Shown here in pieces: positions 9,848-20,046 of a stretch of DNA of 64,000 nt. Position numbers and translations under genes: made by a program. How positions within the stretch are numbered: the first letter of the stretch is position 1; every line of letters starts with the position of its first letter. The notes beneath the pieces were generated by a model. It did not search any database. It saw nothing but the letters and a program-made list of their open reading frames with translations, and had not been told where the DNA came from. Source of the stretch: Aporhodopirellula aestuarii (GTDB lineage Bacteria; Planctomycetota; Planctomycetia; Pirellulales; Pirellulaceae); the NCBI RefSeq assembly GCF_023701485.1, contig NZ_JAMQBK010000083.1:62001-126000 (forward strand). The letters run 5' to 3'.

Positions 9848-11767
9848 ATGCCTCGACATCAAATCTCATCAGCTCTTTTGCTAGTCGTCACCCTGGCGAT
9901 TAGTGTCGGCATCGCAGGAGTTTTCGGTCAACAAGCAATCTCCGCTGAGCCTGTGGGGCGATCAATCGGCTCCGAACCTGCCGGTCTCGCCGATTCGATC
10001 ACAGCAATCTTGCCAGCCGACACGATGCTCTGGATCAACACACCGGACTGGGCGTCGACCGCGGCGAGTCTCAACAAGTTGCCGATGATCCGGTTGATGG
10101 CAACCAAGGAGATGCAACCCTTTCGCGAGCAAACCGACCGGCGCAGCAAAAGCTATTTGATCGATTCGTATGGATTGGACTTTGAGCAGATCGATCGAGA
10201 AATCGCCGGTGAGTTCATCATCGCCGGGCTGACTACGGAGGAGGGCGAACTATCGATCACCTGTTTTGTTCAAACACCAAACGCCACCACCGCCGAGGCC
10301 TTTGTCAAAGCCACCGCCATACTTTTGAACGAACGCGGCGCGAAAGAAGAAACTCCCGCCACCTCCGGCACCGTGCAGTTGGCGTTAAAGAACATTGACG
10401 AACAGTTGGTCCTCGCCACACTCGGCAACCACGCGATGATCAGCGGAGACGTCGGCATTGCCAGGCAATTGATCGATCGCTGGCAGAAACATTCCGCTGA
10501 AACTTCATCCACCGCCAATTCGAACGAGTCTTCACCGAGCGATCGCCTGGTGGACAAGGCCGGATTCAATCGCACCATTTTAGAACTGCAAGACTCGCCA
10601 CCCACGCTACTGCGCTGGTACCTCGATCCGATCGCGTTTGCGGTAGCCAGTGAAAAGACGGCAAACGCTAAAGAGGAACTATCCAAAAAGAAAGCCGCCA
10701 GCACCGAACCAACAACGCAAATTCCATTTCCAATGCGTCACGGTTTTCCGGGGCTGCAGTCGATAGCAGGTCGAGCTTGGATCAACCAAACGACCGGCAA
10801 CCTGGAGTCACGTACTCTGATTCATGCGCCGACACGCGAGAACGCACTAGAGATGTTCCAATTCGATCCCGGCACATTGGGCATGCCATCATGGGTCAGC
10901 GACGAGGCGAACGTTGCCACGATTGTCCGTTGGAACCTCGACGAAATGATCTCGCACGTCGAGGACGTCTACGATGACGTCACGGACGCTCCAGGTGCCT
11001 TCGCCGGAACAATGCAAGACCTCAAGACAGAACTGAAAGTCGATCTTCTCGACGGGTTATTTCCAGTCATCGGCCCCGAAGTCGTCATCTATTCGACCGA
11101 CGACGCCAAGCAAAACATCGAATCGACGGTCGTATCGATCGAGATCCAAGACCCCGCGAAAAACGAGCAGTCGGTTGCCGCGATGATGTACAACATGTTC
11201 GTCGGCGACCCCGAAGCACGACGTATTCGCTTGCCGGGCAAACGATACGAAATGTGGCAAATCAAATTAGTGGTGGATGAAGACACGACGCCGTTCACGA
11301 AAGCGGGACTGATCGTTGCCGATGGTCGACTTTGGTTTTGCACCCACGCGTCCACGCTGCAAAAGCTGATTCTACAACGCAAGAAATCACCACTCACCGA
11401 CACCGCCGTTTATCGCGTCTTCGAACAAGTCATCGCTGACGAACGCCACGCCGATTCCATCGGCGTCTCGATCGCGCGGATGGACCGCGACGCACGAAAC
11501 ACGTACGAGGTTCTGCGATCCCAAGGCGTGAAAGGGTTGGAGAAGGTCGAAAGCGTCTACGCAACCATGCTACGTTCGATCTTCCTCCGTGATGACACAC
11601 AAGAGAAAAGCAAAACGCCGGATCAACCGGTCGAGGAGATCGATTTCTCCGTCATGCCATCCTACGATTTTGTCCGCAACTATCTCAACAACCTCGCCGT
11701 CATCAGTCGAAACACCGACACGGGTTGGGAGATCTTTGCGGTCGCGTTCGAAGAAGACTCCGAGTAA
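9848..11767 (+). CDS. Exported protein of unknown function
   Basis: 639 residues, not recognised. The N-terminus has a signal peptide (about 1-33: a hydrophobic run LLLVVTLAISVGIAGVFG, then a likely cut after AISA). The mature part begins with DSITAILPADTMLWINTPDWAS, a pattern I associate with planctomycete proteins that resemble DUF3352-type periplasmic proteins; that link is from memory and weak. It lies 80 bp after the kinase gene on the same strand and 87 bp before another large exported protein, so the three may form one transcription unit. No catalytic motif is visible. Confidence 0.8.
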   Translation: MPRHQISSALLLVVTLAISVGIAGVFGQQAISAEPVGRSIGSEPAGLADSITAILPADTMLWINTPDWASTAASLNKLPMIRLMATKEMQPFREQTDRRSKSYLIDSYGLDFEQIDREIAGEFIIAGLTTEEGELSITCFVQTPNATTAEAFVKATAILLNERGAKEETPATSGTVQLALKNIDEQLVLATLGNHAMISGDVGIARQLIDRWQKHSAETSSTANSNESSPSDRLVDKAGFNRTILELQDSPPTLLRWYLDPIAFAVASEKTANAKEELSKKKAASTEPTTQIPFPMRHGFPGLQSIAGRAWINQTTGNLESRTLIHAPTRENALEMFQFDPGTLGMPSWVSDEANVATIVRWNLDEMISHVEDVYDDVTDAPGAFAGTMQDLKTELKVDLLDGLFPVIGPEVVIYSTDDAKQNIESTVVSIEIQDPAKNEQSVAAMMYNMFVGDPEARRIRLPGKRYEMWQIKLVVDEDTTPFTKAGLIVADGRLWFCTHASTLQKLILQRKKSPLTDTAVYRVFEQVIADERHADSIGVSIARMDRDARNTYEVLRSQGVKGLEKVESVYATMLRSIFLRDDTQEKSKTPDQPVEEIDFSVMPSYDFVRNYLNNLAVISRNTDTGWEIFAVAFEEDSE

Positions 11768-11854
11768 CGCTCCACATTCCCATTTTGCCGGCCCGTCCGT
11801 CTCGCCTCATCCGATGCGCGACGGAACACGTGATTCCAACGCAGAACGATCCCC

Positions 11855-13867
11855 ATGAGAATGCATCCCTTCAACCGGTTCTTGTCCACAAACATCGCCG
11901 ATGTCCAGAAGCGGCGGGTAACCGCGTGCTGGGAATCGAAACGACGACGATGGACGATTACCGGACTAGCATGCCTCCTGGCGATGCTCGCCACCGAACA
12001 TCAGCTCCAAGCACAAACGCTTAGCGATCCCAGCATTGCGAACGTCACGTTTGACCGTCCCACGTCTTCCGAATTCGAGTCCGCCCGGCACCAGGCACTC
12101 GATGCACTTAACGAATTGGTCCTGTATCTCGGCGAAGGCAGCAACGCCGAGGCATGGAAGCAGTTCCTGCAATTGGGTGAACTTCGTGAATTGCTGACCA
12201 CACTACCAACACCCACGTTTGCGCCGATCGATTTTGATGCCCCAGATGTCGAACCGAGTGAATCGGAAACCGACTATCTCGAACAAATTCAACAGATCCG
12301 CGTCGTCGCCGCTCGGTTGATAGGGAAACATGAAGGACTTGAGCGTGGCGTGATCACTCGGCTGCGTGAATCGATCAAGGACGTCGTGTTGGCGAGCGAA
12401 CTGATGGTGGATGCGACCCTCGAGGAGTCATTCAACAGCCGCCGCGATGCCATCGTCGAACTATTGGCGAGCCCGCATCAAAACGATCTAGCCTTTTATC
12501 GCGAGTTATTGCCGTTGGCCTCGTGGATGGATCAATATGGGCAAGCCGTTTCTTGGACGCCTTACGCGAAATCATCTTGGTCGCGTCCCAACTTAAGGCT
12601 GAGCATTTCGGCCGCCGCGATGCGTCACGTGACTATGCGTCCGATCCGTGAAATCAAACCCATCGACGAATGTGATGACGGTCGGCGAATCACCGGACGA
12701 GCGTTGGTGATCGGCACCGCCTACATGGCTCCCGTGAATTCAGTGTTCACCGGAATCAGCTACAACCAACCTCCCCAATGCCAAATCCTGTTCGATGGGA
12801 ATATCGAATCGACTTTGAATGGATCCGAAGGTCCGGTTTCGTTCGGTCTGATCGGGAACACCCTGATGCGAGCCCAAACTCCGGTCATGTTGAGCACCAA
12901 CGGGTTCACCGTCCTGCCGATTCAGACTTCCTCTTCGACCCATCTGCGAACGCGTCACGTGTCCACGCGGCGCAACGGCGTCGGCAGCCGTTTGATTCGC
13001 AAGATCGCGACCAACGTGATCGAGAAAAAGCAGCCCGAATCCCAACGCAATCTCGACATCGGAGCCGTTGAACGGTTTAGCAAATCGTTTATGGAAGACG
13101 TTGCCCAAGAAATCCTTGAGGCGGAGATGGACTTTAAATCAGATGTACTCGCGGCCATGGATCGTGCCGACATCCGGCCGATCGACTTTCATTTTGTTGG
13201 AAGTGCGGAGAAACTGAAAATCGACATGACACTCAACGGCGGTTTTGGACTCGGTGCCCCTCCATTGTCACCCCCGCCGATCATTCCGCATCTGCCAACG
13301 TTTTCACCGCGTGCCGATCCTGACATGACGATTCAGCTTCATGAATCTGTCGTCGAACGGGTCGCCCAGCGAATGTTGGCTGGCGAAACGATCTCCGATT
13401 TCTCGGCGCTGTTTAAGTCCGCCGGACTCCCAATCTCGGAAGAGCAGGACGACGAGATCCCCGACGACATTTTGATCGAACTAACCGATGACCTACCGGT
13501 CAAGGCGAGGTTCGAGAACGACACGCTGGAGTTAGTGGTTCGCTGCGACCGATTTCAGGTGGGGCGTGCCAGCCCGATCGCGGTCGACTTCACGCTTCGT
13601 TACCACGTCCGAATTGAGGCTGGAAACGTGAAATTTGAATTGCTCGATGACCCCAAAGTCACACCACCTGAAAACAGACGCGCCGGCGTTCGTTTTTACA
13701 CGCTGAAGAATGTCGTCGCCCGGCGACTCAAGAAGGACGTTCCCAAAGAGCAGACCATCGACGGCTTCGACCTCGATCCTCCCGCCGATCGGCTCGGTCA
13801 TTTAAGTTTCGATACCGCTGAGGTAAAAGATGGGTGGATGACGCTGACATTACGCGGCGATCGATAA
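11855..13867 (+). CDS. Exported or membrane-anchored protein of unknown function
   Basis: 670 residues, not recognised. A basic N-terminus (residues 1-35) is followed by one hydrophobic segment, WTITGLACLLAML (about 33-45), and then LQAQ, a plausible signal-peptidase site. The mature protein starts with a helical, acidic stretch and passes through a proline-rich segment (APPLSPPPIIPHLPTF, about 467-482) into a beta-rich C-terminus. An ATG only two codons downstream would serve equally well as the start. Together with the kinase and the preceding exported protein it may belong to an envelope-related unit, but nothing in the sequence states a role. Confidence 0.78.
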   Translation: MRMHPFNRFLSTNIADVQKRRVTACWESKRRRWTITGLACLLAMLATEHQLQAQTLSDPSIANVTFDRPTSSEFESARHQALDALNELVLYLGEGSNAEAWKQFLQLGELRELLTTLPTPTFAPIDFDAPDVEPSESETDYLEQIQQIRVVAARLIGKHEGLERGVITRLRESIKDVVLASELMVDATLEESFNSRRDAIVELLASPHQNDLAFYRELLPLASWMDQYGQAVSWTPYAKSSWSRPNLRLSISAAAMRHVTMRPIREIKPIDECDDGRRITGRALVIGTAYMAPVNSVFTGISYNQPPQCQILFDGNIESTLNGSEGPVSFGLIGNTLMRAQTPVMLSTNGFTVLPIQTSSSTHLRTRHVSTRRNGVGSRLIRKIATNVIEKKQPESQRNLDIGAVERFSKSFMEDVAQEILEAEMDFKSDVLAAMDRADIRPIDFHFVGSAEKLKIDMTLNGGFGLGAPPLSPPPIIPHLPTFSPRADPDMTIQLHESVVERVAQRMLAGETISDFSALFKSAGLPISEEQDDEIPDDILIELTDDLPVKARFENDTLELVVRCDRFQVGRASPIAVDFTLRYHVRIEAGNVKFELLDDPKVTPPENRRAGVRFYTLKNVVARRLKKDVPKEQTIDGFDLDPPADRLGHLSFDTAEVKDGWMTLTLRGDR

Positions 13868-13945
13868 CAGACGCCGCGGGACTCGGCCGAGTCTCGTGTT
13901 GAGCGATCGACAAAACGGAATTTCGAATCGCGGAACACGCTTGAG

Positions 13946-16483
13946 ATGAAACGCCCCTCCCTACCGATTGACGAAATCCTGCCGCAGCTTATTGAGGCCA
14001 TCGCGGCGGGAAATCCGGTCGTGCTCAAAGCCCCTCCAGGGGCCGGAAAGACAACCGGCGTTCCGCTCGCACTCCACGGCGCGTCGGGTATCGACGACGG
14101 GCAAATCTGGGTTGTCCAACCGCGCCGTCTCGCCGCCCGGAGCGTGGCCGAGTTCCTCGCCCGGAAACTCGGTGAACCGATCGGACAAACGATCGGTTAT
14201 CACGTTCGACTGGATCGTAAGGAAACCGAAGCGACTCGGGTCCTGCTCATGACAACAGGCATCTTCTTACAACGGATGCAATTCGATCCGCTGCTTGAGA
14301 AGACGTCGTGCGTGATTCTCGATGAATTCCACGAACGCAGTCTTGAACTCGACCTCGCACTCGCCATGACGCAGCGATTGCGAACACAACTCCGCGATGA
14401 ACTTCGCATGATCGTGATGTCGGCCACCCTCGACCCTCAACCCATCGCAAGCTTTCTCGGGCCCGCGGCACGGTCGCTGGAGTGTTCGGGACGAAGCTAT
14501 CCGGTTGAAATTTCGCATCACGAGACGAACTCACGCGAGCGTCTCGAACATGCATTGACGCCGTTGATCGTCGAGGCCGCTCGTCAAACCGTCGGCCATG
14601 TCCTGGTCTTTCTTCCGGGACTCGCCGACATCCACCGCGTGGGAAATGTTCTTCGCGGTCTTAATCTTGAAAACACGTTTTCGATCGTTCCCCTGCATGG
14701 TTCCTTGACACCGATGCAGCAAGACGCGGCCATTGCGAATGATCCCACGGGACCGCGAAAGATCATTCTGTCAACGAACATCGCCGAAACATCCGTAACA
14801 GTTGAGGGTGTGACGACGGTCGTCGATTCGGGGCTCGCCAAAATCCCGATGCTCGATTCGCGACTCGGGCTCACCCGTTTGCAAACCGAACCGATCTCGA
14901 TCGCGTCGGCGGACCAACGTGCCGGTCGCGCCGGACGGACCGCTCCGGGCGTGTGTTATCGGATGTGGTCGGTGGCAGCACATCGCACGCGAGACGCCTT
15001 CGATGCCCCCGAAATTTCACGCGGAGATTTGTCAGCCTCCGTATTGGCACTAGCGAATCTTGGAGAACAGGTCGATGGGCAATTCCCATGGCTGACGCCG
15101 CCCCCTGAACATGCGATCGAAGCCGCCACGCGATTGCTGGTCGGTCTCGGTGCACTCGATGACTCCGGCCGGATCACGCCCTTGGGTCGCACATTGTCTC
15201 GATTGCCGCTGCATCCTCGAATCGCCCGGTTCGCGGTCGCGGTGGCGCAGTCGATCGGAACCGCGAAGGCGGCTGCGGGCGCGGCGTTGCTCAGCGAACG
15301 GGATCCACTCGAAAACGAAATACAAGGTTGGTCGGACACGTCGCTGGCGGAGAAGATCCGATGGATCGACAAACATCCGCGTTCGACCGGGCGAAGTTTT
15401 CAGAGCATCGTTCGACAAGTGAAACGGTCGCTCGAACATCCGTCACTTCGTAGTTCGATTGAAGCGGATGATTCATCGAATCCGCGTCCCGTTTCGGACG
15501 GCGAGGCAGTTGCCCAGGCGATCCTGGCTGCGTATCCAGATCGCGTGGTCATGCGACGGCCCGGCGACGAGGATCGCGGCGTGATGGTCGGGCGTCGGGG
15601 CGTGTTCGGATTATCCAAGCTCGCGGATATCGATCGCACCTCGAAGTTCTTGCTCTGTTATGACGTTGATGGTAGTGCAACCGAATCCCGTGTCCGCGGT
15701 GCGGTGGAAATCGACGAGTCTTGGTTACCCGAGACAGGAATCGTCAAAGGTGTCGACGTCGATTTCGATCCTGAACGGGAAACCATCGTCTGCCGCGCAA
15801 CACGACGCTACATCGATCTCGTCCTGAGCGAAACGCCGGTCGCGTGCGAGGCAAACGAAGCAACGGCCGAGCGACTATACCGCGCCGCTGTTCTTCGCCG
15901 TGAACGTGTGATGCCGGATGCCACACCCGGCAAAGAAACCGACTTCGACGCCGCACTTCATCGGATTCGCTTGGTCCTCGAATACTGCTATTCCAACGAG
16001 GAATCCCCGCAGGGCAACGTCGATAACTTGTGGAGCGATGTTTGCAAAGAACTCTGTCATGGCCGGCGTTCATTTGCCGAACTGCGGCGAGCCCCTTGGA
16101 AGGATCATCTCGTCGGTTTGATCGGCTATGAATTTTGGCAGAAGGTTCAAAACGAAGCACCGACGCACCTGACTTTGCCAAGCGGCAACCGAGTGCAAGT
16201 CGGTTACAGCGTCGATCGTCCGCCTTGGATCGAAGCAAAAATCCAAGAATGCTTTGGATGGCCGCGCACCCCGCGGATCCTCGGAGGCAAGGTCAGCGTG
16301 CAGATGCATCTTCTCGGTCCAAACCGACGTCCTCAACAAATCACCGAGGATCTTGAGAGTTTTTGGAGAAATACCTACCAAGAAATCCGCAAGGAACTCC
16401 GCCGCCGTTACCCGAAACACCATTGGCCCGAAGATCCCATGACCGCCAAAGCGACGCACAACGGGCTGAAACCGCGAGTCTAG
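13946..16483 (+). CDS. hrpB: ATP-dependent helicase HrpB (DEAH/RHA family)
   Basis: 845 residues, close to the usual length of about 820. RecA-like domain 1 carries Walker A APPGAGKTT (29-37), Ia QPRRLAARSVA, motif II DEFHERS (126-132) and motif III SATLD. Domain 2 carries VFLPGLADIHRV, STNIAETSVT and the motif VI region DQRAGRAGRTAPG. A helical HA2-type domain and the HrpB-specific C-terminal region follow. HrpB proteins are DExH-box helicases; their substrate in most bacteria is unsettled. The gene is flanked by unrelated genes, and a weak hairpin lies 30 bp after the stop. Confidence 0.95.
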   Translation: MKRPSLPIDEILPQLIEAIAAGNPVVLKAPPGAGKTTGVPLALHGASGIDDGQIWVVQPRRLAARSVAEFLARKLGEPIGQTIGYHVRLDRKETEATRVLLMTTGIFLQRMQFDPLLEKTSCVILDEFHERSLELDLALAMTQRLRTQLRDELRMIVMSATLDPQPIASFLGPAARSLECSGRSYPVEISHHETNSRERLEHALTPLIVEAARQTVGHVLVFLPGLADIHRVGNVLRGLNLENTFSIVPLHGSLTPMQQDAAIANDPTGPRKIILSTNIAETSVTVEGVTTVVDSGLAKIPMLDSRLGLTRLQTEPISIASADQRAGRAGRTAPGVCYRMWSVAAHRTRDAFDAPEISRGDLSASVLALANLGEQVDGQFPWLTPPPEHAIEAATRLLVGLGALDDSGRITPLGRTLSRLPLHPRIARFAVAVAQSIGTAKAAAGAALLSERDPLENEIQGWSDTSLAEKIRWIDKHPRSTGRSFQSIVRQVKRSLEHPSLRSSIEADDSSNPRPVSDGEAVAQAILAAYPDRVVMRRPGDEDRGVMVGRRGVFGLSKLADIDRTSKFLLCYDVDGSATESRVRGAVEIDESWLPETGIVKGVDVDFDPERETIVCRATRRYIDLVLSETPVACEANEATAERLYRAAVLRRERVMPDATPGKETDFDAALHRIRLVLEYCYSNEESPQGNVDNLWSDVCKELCHGRRSFAELRRAPWKDHLVGLIGYEFWQKVQNEAPTHLTLPSGNRVQVGYSVDRPPWIEAKIQECFGWPRTPRILGGKVSVQMHLLGPNRRPQQITEDLESFWRNTYQEIRKELRRRYPKHHWPEDPMTAKATHNGLKPRV

Positions 16484-16512
16484 CAGCATCCAGGCGGGCT
16501 CGTCGGGAAACC

Positions 16513-16532
16513 CTCGAGCATTTCAGCTTGAG
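16513..16532 (+). terminator. Possible hairpin after hrpB
   Basis: A 7-bp stem with one G-U pair (ctcgagc / gcttgag) and a 6-nt loop, starting 30 bp after the hrpB stop. There is no T-tract, so a terminator role is only possible. Confidence 0.25.
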
Positions 16533-16700
16533 TTCGACTCACAACTATGCCGAAAGAAATGATGACACCGTGCTGTATTAGGATTTGTTCCGAATGCAGG
16601 GAATGGGTGCCCCAGTCCTCGGACAGTTCGTTTCGGACGTGCTCTGATGGTTTCGGAGGAGTTTCGGCCCCTTTTTAACGACGATGGAATCGCAACTTAG

Positions 16701-18656
16701 ATGGCTCTGTTACCCGTCTCGACGAACCGCGTCAGCACACCGCTGAACAACCAACGTCTGTTGTATCAGCTCAACAACGATCAGCTCGCCATTCAGCGGC
16801 AATACGACCAACTCAGTACCGGTCGGCGGGTGCTGCGGATGAGCGATGATCCCGCAGCGGCGAGCCGCGCAATCGGATATCAGCGTGGAATTTCGTACAG
16901 CGAGCAGCTGGTTCGAAACGCCAACGCGACCGAAGCGTTCTACCAATCCACCGACGTCGTACTTAATCGGGTCGATAACGCGTTGATCGAAGCCCGCGGC
17001 GCTGCCGTTGAGGGGGCCCAAAGTATCTTGTCGGAGGACCAACGCGAGGCGCTCGCCATGACGATTCGACAATCGATGGAGTCGATCGTTTCGGCAGGCA
17101 ACGGGATGTTCAATGACCACCAATTGCTCGGTGGCGTGCTCGAAAACCAAGCCGCGTTGGAGTTCGAAAATGACACCGTGCGGTTTAACGGAACCGAAGC
17201 AGTCGGTCAAACCAAACTTGGCAGCGGTACGGGATCCTCGTTCACCGTCACCGGAGCAACCGCAATTGGGGTCGGAGGAACATTTCAAACCGGTCATTCA
17301 CTCGATGCCGGGATCAACGAAGACACTCGCTTGGTCGACTTGCGTCAGGGACTCGGAGTGGAACCCGGCGTGATCACGTTGTCCGATGGTGATAACCACG
17401 TTGAGCTCGATTTGCGAAACGCGGCAACCATTGGTGACGTCGTCGATGTCCTACGAACCGTGGAACTCGGCGGTCGTGCACTTGGCGTCAGTTTGGGAAC
17501 CGATTCGATCTCCATTCAGTATGCCGATGCACTCCCCGGGACGCTCGCGGTAATCGATGCCGAAGGCAGTTCGTTGGCCCAGGATTTGGATATCGCCAAC
17601 CCGCTGGGATACCGTGCACCGCCGCTGGTGGGAGATCGATTGTCTCCGCGCGTGACGGCGTCGACCAACATCAGTGATCTGGCCAGCGGTGCGGGGTTGG
17701 ACCTCAGTTCCGGACTCGTCATCCAGCGTGGAGAGCAGAGTTTTACGATCGATTTCGACGACGCCGAAACGATCGGCGACGTATTGATTTCGATCAACCG
17801 CAGCGACGCGGGCGTGCGGGCGGAACTCGACGAAGTCAACGGACGAATCGAACTCCGCGCGTTGTACTCCGGCGTCGATTATAGCGTGGGCGAAAATGGC
17901 GGCATTGCGGCATCGGAACTCGGGATCCGAACCGCCGATGCGGATACGTTGCTCAGCGACCTCGCCGGCGGACTGGGTTTGTCATTGAATCCGAACGGGC
18001 CTGATCTGGTGATCACACGTCCCGACGGGATCGATCTCGAATTCGAACTCGAAGGTGCAGCGACGATCCAAGACGTCATGAACCTCGTGGCCAACCATCC
18101 CGACAACCAAGACACCCGCCGCGTTCGAATTGCCCTCAATACCGTCGGAAACGGCCTGCAACTTACCGCTCCGACCGGTACCCAACCGATCACAGTGACG
18201 CAGCCCGGTTTGAGTGACGCGGGCACCTATTTGGGATGGATCAAACCAGGCGAAAGCGAAGCGGTCGCTCAACTCAACGTAGGAGTATCGCGATTGACGG
18301 GCGAGGATTATCGCCCTCGCGAAGCCGGAGGTGCGATCGACACGTTGTTGCGTTTGGAACGAGCGGTACGAGACGGTGACATCGCCGAAATCGGCCGACT
18401 TCAGACTCAACTCGACACCGACCTCGATACCAGTAGCCGGACACGCGGCCGGGTGGGCGTTTGGACTCAGAGCTTGAATGAGATGCGGTCTGCGATCGAA
18501 GACGAGAACGTTCTGTTGCAATCTCAATTATCCAATGAACTCGATGCCGATTTGGCGACCGTGATCAGCGACCTCGGGGCTCGGCAGGCGTCGCTTGAAG
18601 CGTCGATGCGGTTTATCGGACAAACGTCCAGCCTGACCGTCTTGAACTATCTCTAA
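16701..18656 (+). CDS. flgL: Flagellar hook-associated protein 3 / flagellin-like protein
   Basis: 651 residues, about twice the size of enterobacterial FlgL. The conserved helical ends of the flagellin superfamily are present: N-terminal [20 protein letters not shown] and [22 protein letters not shown], and C-terminal [22 protein letters not shown]. Between them lie three repeats of a flagellin-hook IN-type module: an LxDLxxGxGL start and an (A/E)TIxDVx(x)xI/V end, at about 212-252, 324-363 and 411-461. FlgL joins the hook to the filament. It sits in the order flgL-fliW-csrA, the classic neighbourhood of the flagellin-FliW-CsrA switch. Whether it is the junction protein or a filament subunit cannot be settled from one gene. 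Confidence 0.88.
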   Translation: MALLPVSTNRVSTPLNNQRLLYQLNNDQLAIQRQYDQLSTGRRVLRMSDDPAAASRAIGYQRGISYSEQLVRNANATEAFYQSTDVVLNRVDNALIEARGAAVEGAQSILSEDQREALAMTIRQSMESIVSAGNGMFNDHQLLGGVLENQAALEFENDTVRFNGTEAVGQTKLGSGTGSSFTVTGATAIGVGGTFQTGHSLDAGINEDTRLVDLRQGLGVEPGVITLSDGDNHVELDLRNAATIGDVVDVLRTVELGGRALGVSLGTDSISIQYADALPGTLAVIDAEGSSLAQDLDIANPLGYRAPPLVGDRLSPRVTASTNISDLASGAGLDLSSGLVIQRGEQSFTIDFDDAETIGDVLISINRSDAGVRAELDEVNGRIELRALYSGVDYSVGENGGIAASELGIRTADADTLLSDLAGGLGLSLNPNGPDLVITRPDGIDLEFELEGAATIQDVMNLVANHPDNQDTRRVRIALNTVGNGLQLTAPTGTQPITVTQPGLSDAGTYLGWIKPGESEAVAQLNVGVSRLTGEDYRPREAGGAIDTLLRLERAVRDGDIAEIGRLQTQLDTDLDTSSRTRGRVGVWTQSLNEMRSAIEDENVLLQSQLSNELDADLATVISDLGARQASLEASMRFIGQTSSLTVLNYL

Positions 18657-18789
18657 GCGCCGCGCCGGTTGTGACGGTTTTTTCGATTTATTTGCTGGAA
18701 TCGGTTATCCCCCATCGGCGGTTCAGCCGATGAGAGACATAACGCTACTTTCACCTCGTGCATGTACCTTGCCCTACCGGAACTCAGCC

Positions 18790-19254
18790 ATGCGGATCGA
18801 TACCCATCGCTTCGGCACCCTCGAACTCAACGCCGATCAGTTGTTCCTATTCCCGCAGGGTCTTGTCGGGATGGAAAACTTGCACCAATGGGCGTTGCTC
18901 CCCGATCCGGATAACGATTCGGTCGCGTGGTTGCAATCCGCCGCTCGCGGCGATCGAGCCATGGCCGTGGTCAGCCCGCGTGCGTTTTTCCCAGATTATC
19001 GCGTTCACATCGGACGCCGGGACTTGGCCGGACTGCACCTCACCAGCGGCGCGGAAGTCTACATCATGACCACCGTTGCTGGACACGTCGGCAAGCTGAC
19101 CACGAATTTGCGTGCACCGCTGCTGATCAACTTGGATCGCCGTCTGGGCTGCCAAGTGATCACCAACGACGACCGACCGCTTCGTCAGCCATTGCCGACG
19201 ATTGCCCGTTCAACGGCGCAGCCGCTTCCGGTATCGCAAGTCCGGGCCGCCTAA
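18790..19254 (+). CDS. fliW: Flagellar assembly factor FliW
   Basis: 154 residues from the ATG followed by RIDTHRFG; the frame is open 60 bp further upstream, but that extension does not fit the family. The FliW pattern is clear: [31 protein letters not shown] near the start and [21 protein letters not shown] toward the end. FliW binds CsrA and relieves translational repression of flagellin, and is itself titrated by unassembled flagellin. That role is known from Bacillus and other bacteria and is supported here by its place between flgL and csrA. The Shine-Dalgarno sequence is weak. The gap to flgL is 133 bp. Confidence 0.93.
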   Translation: MRIDTHRFGTLELNADQLFLFPQGLVGMENLHQWALLPDPDNDSVAWLQSAARGDRAMAVVSPRAFFPDYRVHIGRRDLAGLHLTSGAEVYIMTTVAGHVGKLTTNLRAPLLINLDRRLGCQVITNDDRPLRQPLPTIARSTAQPLPVSQVRAA

Positions 19255-19349
19255 CACGAGCACGAACCCTCGCAAACTGCCCATGGGCGTATCTGCCCAG
19301 GCCACAAGCCTCGCCAATAAGCGAGCGAACACATTATCCAACGCGACAT

Positions 19350-19429
19350 CAGCCGATGGACACGCGCCCTCAAGGTTCCGGAACGCATAGCGATTCCGTT
19401 CCTAAGCGAGGGCTCGCGTCCATCGGCTG
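19350..19429. repeat. Intergenic inverted repeat, REP-like
   Basis: Arms 19350-19371 and 19408-19429 (22 nt each) are reverse complements with 2 mismatches, around a 36-nt centre. The right arm contains gagggctcgcgtcc (19408-19421). Its complement ggacgcgagccctc recurs exactly at 33143-33156 in another intergenic inverted repeat, which marks both as likely members of one dispersed family. It could also act as a terminator for fliW, although there is no T-tract. Confidence 0.7.
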
Positions 19430-19737
19430 TTTGCGTTGAATCTGGAAAAAGCTGAACATCCGCACAACCTTCATGACCATTTCACAATCTGGTCGCTAAT
19501 AGTGCGAACCCGCACGACCGGTAAGTGTGGACCTTCTAAGCGGATCGTGGACAAAACGACGTCATCGCGACGATCACTCTTTTAGCGAGGCGGAGTCAAC
19601 ATGGTGTTGATTCCACTTTACAGACCTCGTTCGATTGTTGCGATGGAATGCAGATCACGGCAAGGATTGCCGAACCGAACGCATCACGATTCCAACCAAT
19701 TTGGTCCCACTGATCTTCCCCCCTGAAATATCAAACC

Positions 19738-19742
19738 GAGGA
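19738..19742 (+). promoter_or_regulatory. csrA Shine-Dalgarno sequence with a possible CsrA site
   Basis: GAGGA lies 4 nt before the csrA ATG. The GGA core is the centre of CsrA-binding sites, so the protein could repress its own translation here as in other bacteria. This is a motif-based inference. Confidence 0.5.
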
Positions 19743-19746
19743 CATT

Positions 19747-19971
19747 ATGCTCGTCCTTTCCCGACACCGCGACGAAAGCATCATGATTGGTGACGACGTG
19801 GTTGTGACGATTGTCGACATTCGCGGCGACAAAGTTCGCCTTGGCATCGAGGCACCGCAATCCATTCCGGTGCACCGACAAGAGGTGTACGATGCGATTC
19901 AACGCGAAAACCGTCGTGCATCACAGACCGGTGCAGGTGCGACCAAAGACGTCCGACCTCCGCAGTCATAA
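19747..19971 (+). CDS. csrA: Carbon storage regulator / translational regulator CsrA
   Basis: 74 residues. The start MLVLSRHRDESIMIGDDVVV and the middle DIRGDKVRLGIEAP followed by VHRQEVYDAIQRENR are the CsrA signature; residues 1-55 form the beta-strand dimer and the rest is a short helix and tail. CsrA binds GGA in mRNA leaders and usually blocks translation; with FliW it tunes flagellin synthesis. Clear Shine-Dalgarno GAGGA 4 nt upstream. Convergent with the large dehydrogenase gene that follows; two hairpins lie in the 75-bp gap. Confidence 0.96.
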   Translation: MLVLSRHRDESIMIGDDVVVTIVDIRGDKVRLGIEAPQSIPVHRQEVYDAIQRENRRASQTGAGATKDVRPPQS

Positions 19972-20007
19972 CGGCCTCTGCGCTGTGACCGGTGCCCACA
20001 TTTAGTA

Positions 20008-20042
20008 CGACCAGCCGGTCGGTTTCGCCCGCATGATGCGGG
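20008..20042. terminator. Two hairpins between convergent csrA and the dehydrogenase gene
   Basis: First hairpin: 20008-20012 cgacc with 20017-20021 ggtcg, then ttt. Second: 20028-20033 cccgca with 20037-20042 tgcggg, loop tga. They lie in the 75-bp gap between two convergent stops and could end transcription from both sides. T-tracts are short, so confidence is moderate. Confidence 0.4.
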
Positions 20043-20046
20043 ACGA

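Larger units (their letters stand above)
19255..19746. other. 492-bp gene-free interval between fliW and csrA
   Basis: No convincing ORF. It holds a long inverted repeat (19350-19429), a 9-bp hairpin (19593-19613, arms gagtcaaca and tgttgattc, one G-U pair, loop tgg) and the csrA ribosome-binding site. fliW and csrA are usually adjacent, so this spacing suggests csrA has its own promoter here; I could not pick one out. Confidence 0.6.
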
